Shown: positions 1-6,690, numbered from the stretch's first letter. The stretch is DNA of 8,570 nt from Candidatus Sulfotelmatobacter sp. (GCA_030049565.1 JASIKQ010000301.1:1-8570), one strand, 5' to 3'. The notes: generated by a model not told the origin, from the letters alone. Numbers and translations: made by a program.

Positions 1-824
1 GAGCTATCCAAGGCAATGTGCATAGCTGCCGGCGTGCCGCTCAAGGTCGCATCCAACCGCACGTCGCCTCGCCAGCCCTTGTCATTTCCTGCGAGCAGCT
101 TGCTGAGCTGCCCCAGCTGCGCGTGGTTCCACTCAGCGCTGAACTCTAACGGAGTGTCGTGCAGGGTTGCTGCTCGCTGCCAGTTTCCCTCGAGCAGCAG
201 CAGGCCAGTATCGCTCATGCTCACGTCGGTGCGCAGCGGCTCGGCTTTCAGCCGCGCCCCCCAGGTATTTTCTGATTCCTGCCACAGAGCGAAATCGGCG
301 TTCAGCAGTGCGTACGGTTTTTTCTCCAATCCGGTTTTGAAGTTGATCCGGCCGGAACTGGCCTCAATGTAGGGAAAGCCGGGACGCCTTTCCAGTTTTG
401 TTTTCGCCGTGGGCGCAAGCGGAGCGTGGACTGTGCGCTCCAGCAAATCGTGCCAGTTCCAACGCCCGTCGGCCCTGCGCACCAGGTTCAAGCTGGGCTC
501 GGTGAGCTCCAGTCGCGCGATATCGAGCCGCCCGCGCACGAGCGACGTGAGCCGCACCACGGCGGTGACCTCCCGCGCCCGCAGCATCGGCTCCGAGCCG
601 AAGGCGGCATCTTCGTAGACTACGAGATTTTCAAGATCGAAACCGGGCTGCGGCAGAAATCGAAGATGGACCGATCCGATATCGACCGGCCGGCCCACAG
701 CGCGGCTCAGGGAGATAGTGATACGAGTCTTGAGCCGCGATACTCCGGGACGAACCAGGAACAGCGCCAGCAGAATGACCGCTGCCGTGATGGCCACGCG
801 CCGCTTGGAAGAAATGAGCTTCAC
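1..824 (-). CDS. AsmA-family envelope protein, N-terminal part (3' end outside window)
   Basis: I translated the minus strand from a GTG at 822-824; the frame stays open to base 1, giving 274 visible residues. Residues 1-9 are basic, 9-25 form one membrane helix, and the rest should face the periplasm. The segment after the helix (VGRPVDIGSVHLRFLPQPG, about 43-61) and the stretch LTEPSLNLVRRADGRWNW (about 107-124) are typical of the N-terminal AsmA domain. AsmA-like proteins are inner-membrane-anchored, often very long beta-rich proteins linked to outer-membrane lipid homeostasis; that role is known for the family, not shown here. The start is the first canonical codon after an in-frame TGA about 40 bases upstream, and no clear Shine-Dalgarno precedes it. 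The gene lies 94 bases behind the second lepB on the same strand and probably shares its transcript. Family call fairly secure; exact member unknown. Confidence 0.85.
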   Translation of the reverse strand, partial: MKLISSKRRVAITAAVILLALFLVRPGVSRLKTRITISLSRAVGRPVDIGSVHLRFLPQPGFDLENLVVYEDAAFGSEPMLRAREVTAVVRLTSLVRGRLDIARLELTEPSLNLVRRADGRWNWHDLLERTVHAPLAPTAKTKLERRPGFPYIEASSGRINFKTGLEKKPYALLNADFALWQESENTWGARLKAEPLRTDVSMSDTGLLLLEGNWQRAATLHDTPLEFSAEWNHAQLGQLSKLLAGNDKGWRGDVRLDATLSGTPAAMHIALDS

Positions 825-918
825 CGCACTGCTTTCATTGTTGGCCGCCAGCGCGTCTCATCGACAAAGAGTACTAGTGGCGTGTCAGTTTTAGTCTTGC
901 ATCTCTGCGGCTCAGAAG

Positions 919-1710
919 CTAGCGCACAATCTTCAGCGTCCGCTTCCAGCGCGTCTCGTCGAAGAAGTGCAGCACCACATGCGCGAGGAATCCGAGCCTA
1001 TCGCCAATGCTGGTTCTCATATATTGATCGGCCGGGGTTTCGAACGACCAGTAGATGAACATGGGACGCCCGATGATATTTTCCCGCGGAATGAATCCCC
1101 AGTAACGGCTGTCGAGGCTTACGCCGCGATGATCGCCCATGGCGAAATAGTGCCCCGGCGGCACCACCAGATCGTCGCCCTGAATGTGCGAGGGCAATTC
1201 CGCTTCCCAGGTAGGAGAAATATTCGGATCCGACGTCGGCGACACGGCGGGAAAACTATTGCGGTAGTAGTCGGAAGGATCGTCGCGATCGTGATCTATG
1301 TACGGTTCGACCAGTTTCTCCCCATTGCGATAAACCACGCCCTCGCGCAGGTGAATGCGGTCGCCGGGAATCCCAATAATCCGCTTCACCACATAAGTCC
1401 CGAGATAGGCCGCATCAGGATGAAGAAAGACCACAATATCGCCGTGCCGAATATTGCGATAAGGAAGCAGGAAATCGATCCACCCCGTCTTGGGCGCAAA
1501 CATAACGCGATTTACGAATACGTGGTCGCCGATCAGTAGCGTGTCTTCCATCGAGCTGGAGGGTATTTCGAACGCCTGAACGATGAAAGTAATGATGAAC
1601 AATCCGGTGACCAACACGGCAGCCAGCGAGGCGAGAAACTCCACCGTGGTTTCCCGCGGTTTTTCGGGAACGTCATTATTATTTTTCGTCTTGTTTTCTT
1701 TCTTTGCCAA
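919..1710 (-). CDS. lepB: Signal peptidase I, divergent paralogue
   Basis: This 263-residue type I signal peptidase (family S26) would cleave signal peptides at the outer face of the inner membrane. A basic, Asn-rich N-terminus (1-22) is followed by one membrane helix (about 26-47). Box B is IPSSSMEDTLLIGD with nucleophile Ser53; box D is VVKRIIGIPGD with general base Lys109. Box E reads MGDHRGVSLDSR (191-202) instead of the usual MGDNRDNSxDSR. The Ser, Asp and Arg equivalent to E. coli S278, D280 and R282 are kept, but N, D and N are replaced by H, G and V. It lies 132 bases downstream of a second lepB, and both end in a TRWxRTL-VR tail, which suggests duplication. The start is TTG (1708-1710) with no visible Shine-Dalgarno; an in-frame TGA sits 36 bases upstream with no ATG or GTG between. 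GTG at codon 23 is the alternative but leaves almost no cytoplasmic segment. Confidence 0.93.
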   Translation of the reverse strand: MAKKENKTKNNNDVPEKPRETTVEFLASLAAVLVTGLFIITFIVQAFEIPSSSMEDTLLIGDHVFVNRVMFAPKTGWIDFLLPYRNIRHGDIVVFLHPDAAYLGTYVVKRIIGIPGDRIHLREGVVYRNGEKLVEPYIDHDRDDPSDYYRNSFPAVSPTSDPNISPTWEAELPSHIQGDDLVVPPGHYFAMGDHRGVSLDSRYWGFIPRENIIGRPMFIYWSFETPADQYMRTSIGDRLGFLAHVVLHFFDETRWKRTLKIVR

Positions 1711-1729
1711 TGTAGTCGAATTGAATTGA

Positions 1730-1824
1730 GTAATTCGGTAATTGAGTCATTTGCGTGATTGAAAGTCAGGGGATGCCGATTTTTAAAGTCGCCCGATCAC
1801 TCAATCACTCGCTTGCCCAATCAC
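1730..1824. repeat. Degenerate octamer repeat array in inverted arrangement, lepB-lepB spacer
   Basis: The left half reads on the plus strand as octamers of GTRATTGR type, for example GTAATTCG at 1730 and GTAATTGA at 1738. One-base and two-base slips occur after 1753 and 1762. The right half (1785-1824) is five contiguous octamers read on the minus strand, for example GTGATTGG (1817-1824) and GTGATTGA (1801-1808). The halves face each other across about 12 bases. The same unit and head-to-head layout recur at 4595-4666. There is no T-tract, so a terminator role is not supported. Function unknown. Confidence 0.6.
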
Positions 1825-1842
1825 TCCATCGTTTCATCTCCC

Positions 1843-2748
1843 TCACCTCACCAACCTCAGCGTCCGATCCCAGCGCGTCATTTGATAGATATGGGTTAGC
1901 GTGTAAGCAAAGTGATACAGTTTATCACCCATAGAAGAAGGAGCACTTGGGTCAGCATCCCCGGTCTGCACCGACCAGTAAATCACCAGCGGCCGCCCAA
2001 TGATATTGACTTGCGGCACAAATCCCCAATACCGGCTGTCGTAACTGTTGTCACGGTTATCACCCATCACAAAATAATTTCCCTCGGGAACGATGAGTTG
2101 TCCGTCCTCGACCAGCTTGCGCATCTGCACCCACCATTCCGGAGTCGGTCCCGAGAGCATATCGATGCGCGGAAAATTGTCGCGAAACATGTCGTCGGCG
2201 GGACGGGTAAAATGCGCGTACGGTTCTTTCAGTGGCACGCCGTTCACATACACCTGTTTATTGATCAGGCGCAAATGATCGCCGGGCACGCCAATCACCC
2301 GTTTCACAAAATGCTGGGTCGGGTTCACGGGATAGTGAAAAACGATGATGTCTCCGCTATGTACGCGGCGATACGGCAGGAAAAAGTCGCCTAAACCGCC
2401 TCCGCCGTAGGTCAGCTTGTTTACCAGCAGGTAGTCACCGATGAGGAGCGTGTTTTCCATCGATGGCGAGGGAATCTGAAACGCCTGCACGATAAACGTG
2501 ATCACGAATACCGCAATCACAACCGTGCCCAGCAAAGATTGCAGGGACCCGATAAGCTCTGTTCCCGCCGACCATTCGGAAAGAGGCGCGGCGGATGGTT
2601 GTGGTTGCGCGGCGGGGGTCTGGAGAGGTGCACTGTGCCCGGCACCATCGCTGCCAGCGTCATCGCCCGCAGATCCATTCAGCGGAGGCAGACCCTCGGG
2701 TGGAGGATTATCGGGAACGCTGGAAATATGTCCGGCTGGTGAATTCAT
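1843..2748 (-). CDS. lepB: Signal peptidase I
   Basis: This 301-residue signal peptidase I has all canonical boxes. Residues 1-58 are a Pro/Gly/Ala/Gln-rich, presumably disordered cytoplasmic extension, followed by one membrane helix (about 65-90). Box B is IPSPSMENTLLIGD with nucleophile Ser96, box D is FVKRVIGVPGD with Lys149, and box E is MGDNRDNSYDSR (228-239). It should be the housekeeping leader peptidase that releases exported proteins, including the TPR proteins and porin encoded nearby. The ATG (2746-2748) comes 3 bases after the rnc stop, so the two genes are almost certainly co-transcribed and probably translationally coupled; no strong Shine-Dalgarno is present. No other in-frame Met occurs before Met97, so the long N-terminal extension appears genuine. 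A closely related but box-E-divergent copy follows on the same strand. Confidence 0.96.
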   Translation of the reverse strand: MNSPAGHISSVPDNPPPEGLPPLNGSAGDDAGSDGAGHSAPLQTPAAQPQPSAAPLSEWSAGTELIGSLQSLLGTVVIAVFVITFIVQAFQIPSPSMENTLLIGDYLLVNKLTYGGGGLGDFFLPYRRVHSGDIIVFHYPVNPTQHFVKRVIGVPGDHLRLINKQVYVNGVPLKEPYAHFTRPADDMFRDNFPRIDMLSGPTPEWWVQMRKLVEDGQLIVPEGNYFVMGDNRDNSYDSRYWGFVPQVNIIGRPLVIYWSVQTGDADPSAPSSMGDKLYHFAYTLTHIYQMTRWDRTLRLVR

Positions 2749-2751
2749 TTA

Positions 2752-3570
2752 TCACGCATCCAATCTCGATTTATCCGCCGCATGCGATTCGCGCACCAGC
2801 TTGCCGCCCGCCGATTGCGGGCGCGACGCCAGATAGGCGAGCAACTGCCGCGCTGCATCCTGCTCTGCCGTCTTCTTCGTGGAACCCTGTGCGCGCCCCA
2901 CAAACTCGGCCGGGCCTTCTCCATTCCTGGTGTTCAGACGAACTTCTACGGTAAATGTCTTGTTGTGTTCCGGCCCGGATTCCTGCACCAACAGGTACGA
3001 TGGCTGCGCCAGCCCCAGCCCTTGCAAGGTTTCCTGGAGCGCCGATTTGAAATCGGTCATGGGCAGCGTGCCGCCGTCGCGCTCCATACGTTCCAACTCG
3101 GGTAATAAAATCTCCCGCAAAATAAACTCGCGCGCCGGCTCCATGCCGCCATCCAGATAAATGGCGGCGAGAATAGCCTCAAGCGCATCCACCAGCAGCG
3201 CCGTCTTGCTGCGCCCGCCGCTTTTTTCTTCGCCTCGTCCTAGCCGCAGATAGTGGCCAAGCTCCAAGCGCTGCGCCACTCGGATAAGATGCCGTTCGCT
3301 GACCACGTGTGCGCGCAATTTCGAAAGCTCGCCTTCGCGAAACCGCGGGAAGCGGTGAAACAATTCCTCGCTGGTCACCAATGCCAGAATCGCATCCCCG
3401 AGAAACTCGAGTTGCTCGTTATCGTTGACCTTATACTTGCCCCCTCCCGCTTGTTGCGCTTCCTGCTCGCGCGCCTGCGAGCTATGGGTAAGCGCCTGCT
3501 CGATCACCGCCCGCCGCCGGAAGTGATAAGCGAGCGCCGTTTCCAGCGCACTGATTTCCCGCTCCCTCAT
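2752..3570 (-). CDS. rnc: Ribonuclease III
   Basis: This 272-residue RNase III cleaves double-stranded RNA and would act in rRNA and mRNA processing. The catalytic domain carries the signature NEQLEFLGDAIL (51-62). E52, E55 and D59 match E. coli E38, E41 and D45; VDALEAILAA supplies D128 and E131, matching D114 and E117. The double-stranded RNA-binding domain spans about 173-247 and includes the GSTKKTAEQDAA helix (229-240). Relative to E. coli there is a loop of about 14 extra residues (36-50, Gln/Gly-rich) before the signature and a charged tail (250-272). The stop is 3 bases before lepB. In E. coli the order is lepB then rnc; here rnc comes first. The ATG at 3568-3570 has only a weak GGCGG-like ribosome site upstream, and start alternatives are limited. 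Confidence 0.97.
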   Translation of the reverse strand: MREREISALETALAYHFRRRAVIEQALTHSSQAREQEAQQAGGGKYKVNDNEQLEFLGDAILALVTSEELFHRFPRFREGELSKLRAHVVSERHLIRVAQRLELGHYLRLGRGEEKSGGRSKTALLVDALEAILAAIYLDGGMEPAREFILREILLPELERMERDGGTLPMTDFKSALQETLQGLGLAQPSYLLVQESGPEHNKTFTVEVRLNTRNGEGPAEFVGRAQGSTKKTAEQDAARQLLAYLASRPQSAGGKLVRESHAADKSRLDA

Positions 3571-3602
3571 GATGAGATCCGCCGCAGCGACAGTGCAAAA
3601 TC

Positions 3603-3680
3603 AAGGCTGGTAACCAGCTTTGAAGGGCGCGCCTTTAGCCGTACCCCTCTAGAGCCGCAGATATGCGCGGGCTTCAGCCG
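3603..3680. repeat. Small palindrome and paired GCGCG...AGCCG motifs in the spacer before rnc
   Basis: The 132-base spacer between the smaller TPR gene and rnc holds a dyad with arms GCTGGT and ACCAGC around one base (3606-3618), extendable with a wobble to 3603-3621. It is followed by two imperfect direct copies, GCGCGCCTTTAGCCG (3627-3641) and GCGCGGGCTTCAGCCG (3665-3680). The second copy sits at a GC-rich stretch. This resembles a dispersed REP-like intergenic element, but only one such locus is visible here, so membership in a family is inference. It could also be an operator for rnc. Confidence 0.35.
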
Positions 3681-3702
3681 AGCGCCGCGCGAAATCAATC
3701 CT

Positions 3703-4572
3703 TCATTTCGGCGCCGCCGGATTTGCTGCTCCCGTCAATTGCATCAGCCGGTCTTTTTCCTTGCGCGCGGCGTCGCCTGTCGCCGTGCCTTCCTTGGTCA
3801 AATCGACTGCCTGATTCGCATATTTCAGCGCGTCTGGATACCGGTTCTCCTGGTCGAGCGTCAGCGACAGCCGCAGCACCGCTACCGGATCCACCTGCTG
3901 GGGAAAGGCGTCAATCGACTTCTTCAAATTGCCTTCGGCATCGGGCCACGCCTTGGCGTTGAAATCGAGCGTGCCCAAAATCTCGTAGGCCTCCGAACGC
4001 AAAAAGTTCTTGTAAGCCTGCAACTGCTCCGGCGGATATCCCGCAGCCGGCACGTCCGTATCCGCCGTCACCAGCGCCCGCTGCGCATCTTTCCTGGCTT
4101 CCGCCAGCTTCTGGTCGCGGTCAAGATCGCTATCCCGCGTACGCTCGGCCAACACTTGCGCGACGGCCAACAGAGCCTCGGGATCGTCCGGGTCATAGCT
4201 CAGAATCTTTTGCGCCATCTCCATCATCTTCTCGCCGTTGTTGGCCTGTTGATAGCCGTGCATCGCGGCCTTGTAGACCAACGGCTTCAATTCGCTGTCC
4301 GGATATTTCGCGGTGAAATCGTTCGCCGCCTTTTCCTGTGCCGCCGGATCGGTCATGCCCATAATCGCCTTATAAGCGTCGAACTCCGGCTGCGACTTTG
4401 CCTGTGGCGGACGTTTTCCCGCCGGCGCTGCCGCCTGGCTGGATGCTTGCCCACTTTTCTGGGCTGCCTGGTTCTGCGGCGCAGAATTGCCGCTGCTCTG
4501 TGCCACCGCGCTAGTCGAAACAGCCAGCGCGACGACTCCCAACATCGCAATCACGACCGCCCCTCGCTTCAT
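3703..4572 (-). CDS. Exported TPR-repeat protein
   Basis: This 289-residue protein has a clear Sec signal peptide: basic MKR, a hydrophobic core, and a likely cleavage after Ala24 in SAVAQ. An Ala/Gln/Ser-rich low-complexity linker (25-62) follows. The rest is helical with TPR-like pairs: about 98-131 (with YDPDDPEALL), about 131-170, and two better units at about 195-228 and 229-262 (DALKYANQAVDL). TPR domains bind proteins; no catalytic motif is visible, so a periplasmic scaffold or assembly factor is the most that can be inferred. The ATG is well supported by a Shine-Dalgarno (AAGGGAG, 4578-4584) five bases away. It lies 101 bases downstream of a larger exported TPR protein and 132 bases upstream of rnc. 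Specific function unrecognised. Confidence 0.88.
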   Translation of the reverse strand: MKRGAVVIAMLGVVALAVSTSAVAQSSGNSAPQNQAAQKSGQASSQAAAPAGKRPPQAKSQPEFDAYKAIMGMTDPAAQEKAANDFTAKYPDSELKPLVYKAAMHGYQQANNGEKMMEMAQKILSYDPDDPEALLAVAQVLAERTRDSDLDRDQKLAEARKDAQRALVTADTDVPAAGYPPEQLQAYKNFLRSEAYEILGTLDFNAKAWPDAEGNLKKSIDAFPQQVDPVAVLRLSLTLDQENRYPDALKYANQAVDLTKEGTATGDAARKEKDRLMQLTGAANPAAPK

Positions 4573-4577
4573 GCGCT

Positions 4578-4584
4578 CTCCCTT
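4578..4584 (-). promoter_or_regulatory. Ribosome binding site of the smaller TPR gene
   Basis: The minus strand reads AAGGGAG ending five bases before the ATG at 4570-4572. It is the clearest Shine-Dalgarno of those I inspected here and fixes this start. It lies just outside the octamer repeat array, so the array is in the 5' leader or the promoter region of this gene. Confidence 0.75.
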
Positions 4585-4594
4585 AAGACATTTT

Positions 4595-4666
4595 GTAATT
4601 GGGGAATTTGTTAATAGGGTAAATTAAGAGCAATCAGAATACCCGATTACAAAACTACCAAATTAC
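4595..4666. repeat. Nine-octamer inverted array between the two TPR genes
   Basis: The 72 bases divide exactly into nine octamers. Four on the left read on the plus strand, starting with GTAATTGG at 4595. Four on the right read on the minus strand, the outermost being GTAATTTG (4659-4666). One central octamer lies at 4627-4634. Pairing the outermost left unit with the outermost right unit and moving inward gives 7, 5, 6 and 4 matches of 8, so 22 of 32 positions agree. The array fills most of the 101-base spacer and could fold into a long imperfect AT-rich hairpin. No T-tract of terminator type follows. The same unit type occurs at 1730-1824. Confidence 0.65.
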
Positions 4667-4673
4667 AAGTTTT

Positions 4674-6476
4674 CTACTGCGGTTGCGGTTTGACCGGCGG
4701 CTCATACGCCTGCGCCAAACCCTTTTCCGCCGCTGCCCGGACGTCCGGCAATTTTCCGCTCGTGCCCAGCGCCGCTCGGTATTCCTGCAGCGCGGCATCG
4801 CGCTCTTCTTTCATATCGAGAATGCGCCCCAGATAGACGTGCGACCACCCCAGCACAATGGGGTCATTCGTCGCGGCAATCGCCTTCTGAAAATTTTCCT
4901 GGGCTCCATCGCGATTCTTATTGGCCACGGCCACCTCCGCCAGAATAAACAATGCCCGCCCCTGATCCCCAATTTTTTTGTCTAGCGCCTCCTGTGCCAG
5001 CTCCTGTGCCCCCTTGGGATCACCCGCCGCCAGTCGCTTCTCCGCCGTTACCAGCACCTTCCGCTCCTCCGGACGCGATAGCCTCACCAGCTCCGGCGAC
5101 GCCACGCCGGCAAACTGCACCGCCGCCGCCGCTCTCTCTTCTTTCTTTACGTCGATATTATCCAGAAAATCTCCGTACACCCCGCGGATACTGACCGCAT
5201 CTTTTTCGAAGGCGGTCATCGTGTTATAGAAATACCGCGTCAGTATGTATCCCTGCTTCACCACGTCATCTACGGCCTGTGCCCGCATCGCCTCATCCGC
5301 CGGTTGTTTTCCGCCCGAGGTGCGAATCTCGATGGCGCGTATCAGGCACTCGGTCACCAGCAGCGAAATATCGTTCTTGAAACTGTCTTCCAGCGGCGCC
5401 CGCTTCACCGATTGCAGCAGCGGCTCCAACCGCTTCATCGCGGTGTAATGCTTCTCCGCCAGCGGGTCCATCTCATAGTGCAAAAACGTGTGCCGAATCT
5501 GATCCATCTTCAGATCCGACGGCGCCGTCCCTCCCGACCGCGTAGTGCCCGCCGGGAACATCACTACGTAATAATCCGACCCGTAATTGCGCGCGTCCGT
5601 CTCGTTCGGGGAGCCCATGAAATCCAGATAGATGGTGAACTTCGTTCCCAGGTACTGCGTCGGAGCCTCTTTCAAGTAGATGCGCGTATCGAACACCATC
5701 TTCGCCAGCGGCTCATGATAGCGCTGCATCACCGTCGCGTATTCGCGCCGATGCCGCTCCCATATACCGTGCAAGCCCGCGGCCGCATAAAACTTTTCCA
5801 GCGATTTACCAAACAGCGCAACGTTGTAGGCATCGGGCGGCAAATCCTCTTCTTTCAGGCGGGGCACGAAATGCGGAGGCCCATCCATATACAGCGCCAG
5901 AGAAATGTACTGCGAAATATTGCGGTTGGGATCGCGCGACGCCACGTGATTCTGCACAAAATCGCAGACTTCGGTGCGCGCCGCCGTCCCCTGCTCCGAC
6001 CCCTGCAGATTCCTCTGCACCTCATCGCGCACTTGGCCGCGCACCGGATCGGAGAGGCTCAAATCCTGATCGTACCCGCACATGTTCAGCGCCGTGAGCA
6101 TGGCAAAAATTGTCTCGCTGCCCTCCAGCGTAATGGGCACCTGAGTGGAAAGCGGATTCTGCGCCGGCGGCTTCGCAGGCGCCTTACTTGAGGAAGACTT
6201 GCTCGGCGGGCTGGTGGGAGCCTGCGCCGGCATGGGCGAAGACGGCTGCTCTGGCGAGGCTTTGCTCGACGAATCCGGACTCTGCGGAGACGGAGCTTCC
6301 GGCGGCTGATTCTGCTCTGCCGGATTCAGTTGCTGATTCTGCTGCGGCTGCGGCGTCGGAGCCGCGGGAACCTGGCGCGGCGGCACCGGATCCTGCGCCA
6401 CACACACCATCCCCAGCAGCCCCAGCACGGCCGCAAGCCATAAACTTCGCCATTGCAATCTCAGGAAACCCTCCAC
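4674..6476 (-). CDS. Large exported protein with Pro/Gln-rich linker, unknown core and C-terminal TPRs
   Basis: This protein of about 600 residues starts with a signal peptide (hydrophobic 11-26, likely cut after Ala27 in CVAQ). A disordered Pro/Gln/Ser-rich stretch (28-113) leads into a core (about 115-470) of no recognised family. Tetratricopeptide-like helices occupy about 472-590, for example GRALFILAEVAVANKNRDGAQ. In the core, DQIRHTFLHYEMDP (325-338) looks like a zinc-metallopeptidase helix whose HExxH glutamate is Thr: H329 and H333 remain, with E335 close by. It may therefore be an inactive peptidase-like fold; this is inference. The listed start is GTG (6474-6476), which has no Shine-Dalgarno upstream. 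A GGAGGG lies just inside the frame and would suit the TTG at 6456-6458 (codon 7), which leaves the signal peptide intact. It lies downstream of a good promoter and is followed by a smaller TPR gene. Confidence 0.85.
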   Translation of the reverse strand: MEGFLRLQWRSLWLAAVLGLLGMVCVAQDPVPPRQVPAAPTPQPQQNQQLNPAEQNQPPEAPSPQSPDSSSKASPEQPSSPMPAQAPTSPPSKSSSSKAPAKPPAQNPLSTQVPITLEGSETIFAMLTALNMCGYDQDLSLSDPVRGQVRDEVQRNLQGSEQGTAARTEVCDFVQNHVASRDPNRNISQYISLALYMDGPPHFVPRLKEEDLPPDAYNVALFGKSLEKFYAAAGLHGIWERHRREYATVMQRYHEPLAKMVFDTRIYLKEAPTQYLGTKFTIYLDFMGSPNETDARNYGSDYYVVMFPAGTTRSGGTAPSDLKMDQIRHTFLHYEMDPLAEKHYTAMKRLEPLLQSVKRAPLEDSFKNDISLLVTECLIRAIEIRTSGGKQPADEAMRAQAVDDVVKQGYILTRYFYNTMTAFEKDAVSIRGVYGDFLDNIDVKKEERAAAAVQFAGVASPELVRLSRPEERKVLVTAEKRLAAGDPKGAQELAQEALDKKIGDQGRALFILAEVAVANKNRDGAQENFQKAIAATNDPIVLGWSHVYLGRILDMKEERDAALQEYRAALGTSGKLPDVRAAAEKGLAQAYEPPVKPQPQ

Positions 6477-6509
6477 AGGATCAGCTTGTGCCGAGCGGGA
6501 ACACTCTCA

Positions 6510-6538
6510 AGTGTAAGAACTTCGGCGCAGACGGTCAA
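6510..6538 (-). promoter_or_regulatory. Sigma70-type promoter for the large TPR gene
   Basis: On the minus strand TTGACC (6533-6538) is followed after exactly 17 bases by TACACT (6510-6515). These are five of six and four of six matches to TTGACA and TATAAT at optimal spacing. Transcription would begin near 6500-6504, leaving a leader of about 25 bases to the GTG at 6476, or about 45 bases to the TTG at 6458. This would make the TPR-rnc-lepB-lepB-asmA cluster independent of amt and the porin. Confidence 0.6.
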
Positions 6539-6598
6539 ACGCGGGATGGGGATAGCTATTGGCGACGGGAAAATCCAGCCACCCCTAAGAACAGCCTC

Positions 6599-6622
6599 GA
6601 CCGACCCCTTCGGGGGTCGGTC
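6599..6622. other. Perfect 10-bp hairpin with UUCG loop
   Basis: The arms GACCGACCCC and GGGGTCGGTC pair fully around TTCG on the plus strand, giving the very stable C(UUCG)G tetraloop. On the minus strand, the direction of the genes, the loop reads CGAA. Neither strand has a proper T-tract after the stem; the minus strand continues GAGGCTGTTCTTAG. It may be the 3' end of the porin transcript, an RNA processing or stability element, or part of a small RNA. Stem certain, role unknown. Confidence 0.55.
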
Positions 6623-6663
6623 TCGGGCGATGGGGCTGCTCGCCCGCGCGGGAGGATGGGTTG

Positions 6664-6679
6664 CGCGCGTGCACGCGCG
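6664..6679. repeat. 16-bp perfect GC palindrome
   Basis: CGCGCGTGCACGCGCG is its own reverse complement, centred on GTGCAC, and is followed by a G run. Alternating purine-pyrimidine sequence like this can form Z-DNA or a cruciform, or serve as a dimeric protein site. A shorter palindrome, CCCGCGCGGG, lies 11 bases away at 6643-6652. No regulator can be named. Confidence 0.5.
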
Positions 6680-6690
6680 GGGGGGACGGG

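Noticed and set aside
820..838. Five-codon ATG...TGA reading frame overlapping the AsmA start in a GTGA arrangement
   Set aside because: It could be a coupling leader, but such short frames are common by chance and no ribosome site was seen.
1773..1784. Terminator between the two lepB genes
   Set aside because: The short T-run here lies between repeat halves and does not follow a GC-rich stem. Read-through to the second lepB is more likely.
3253..4614. Long open frame on the plus strand (about 450 codons) opposite rnc and the smaller TPR gene
   Set aside because: The product is Arg/His/Leu-rich with no recognisable domain and lies antisense to two well-supported genes. It is the usual complement-strand artefact in GC-rich DNA.
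5304..6191. Plus-strand open frame of about 295 codons opposite the large TPR gene
   Set aside because: It has a highly basic, repetitive Arg/His composition, no ribosome site was noticed, and it fully overlaps a gene with a signal peptide and TPRs on the other strand.
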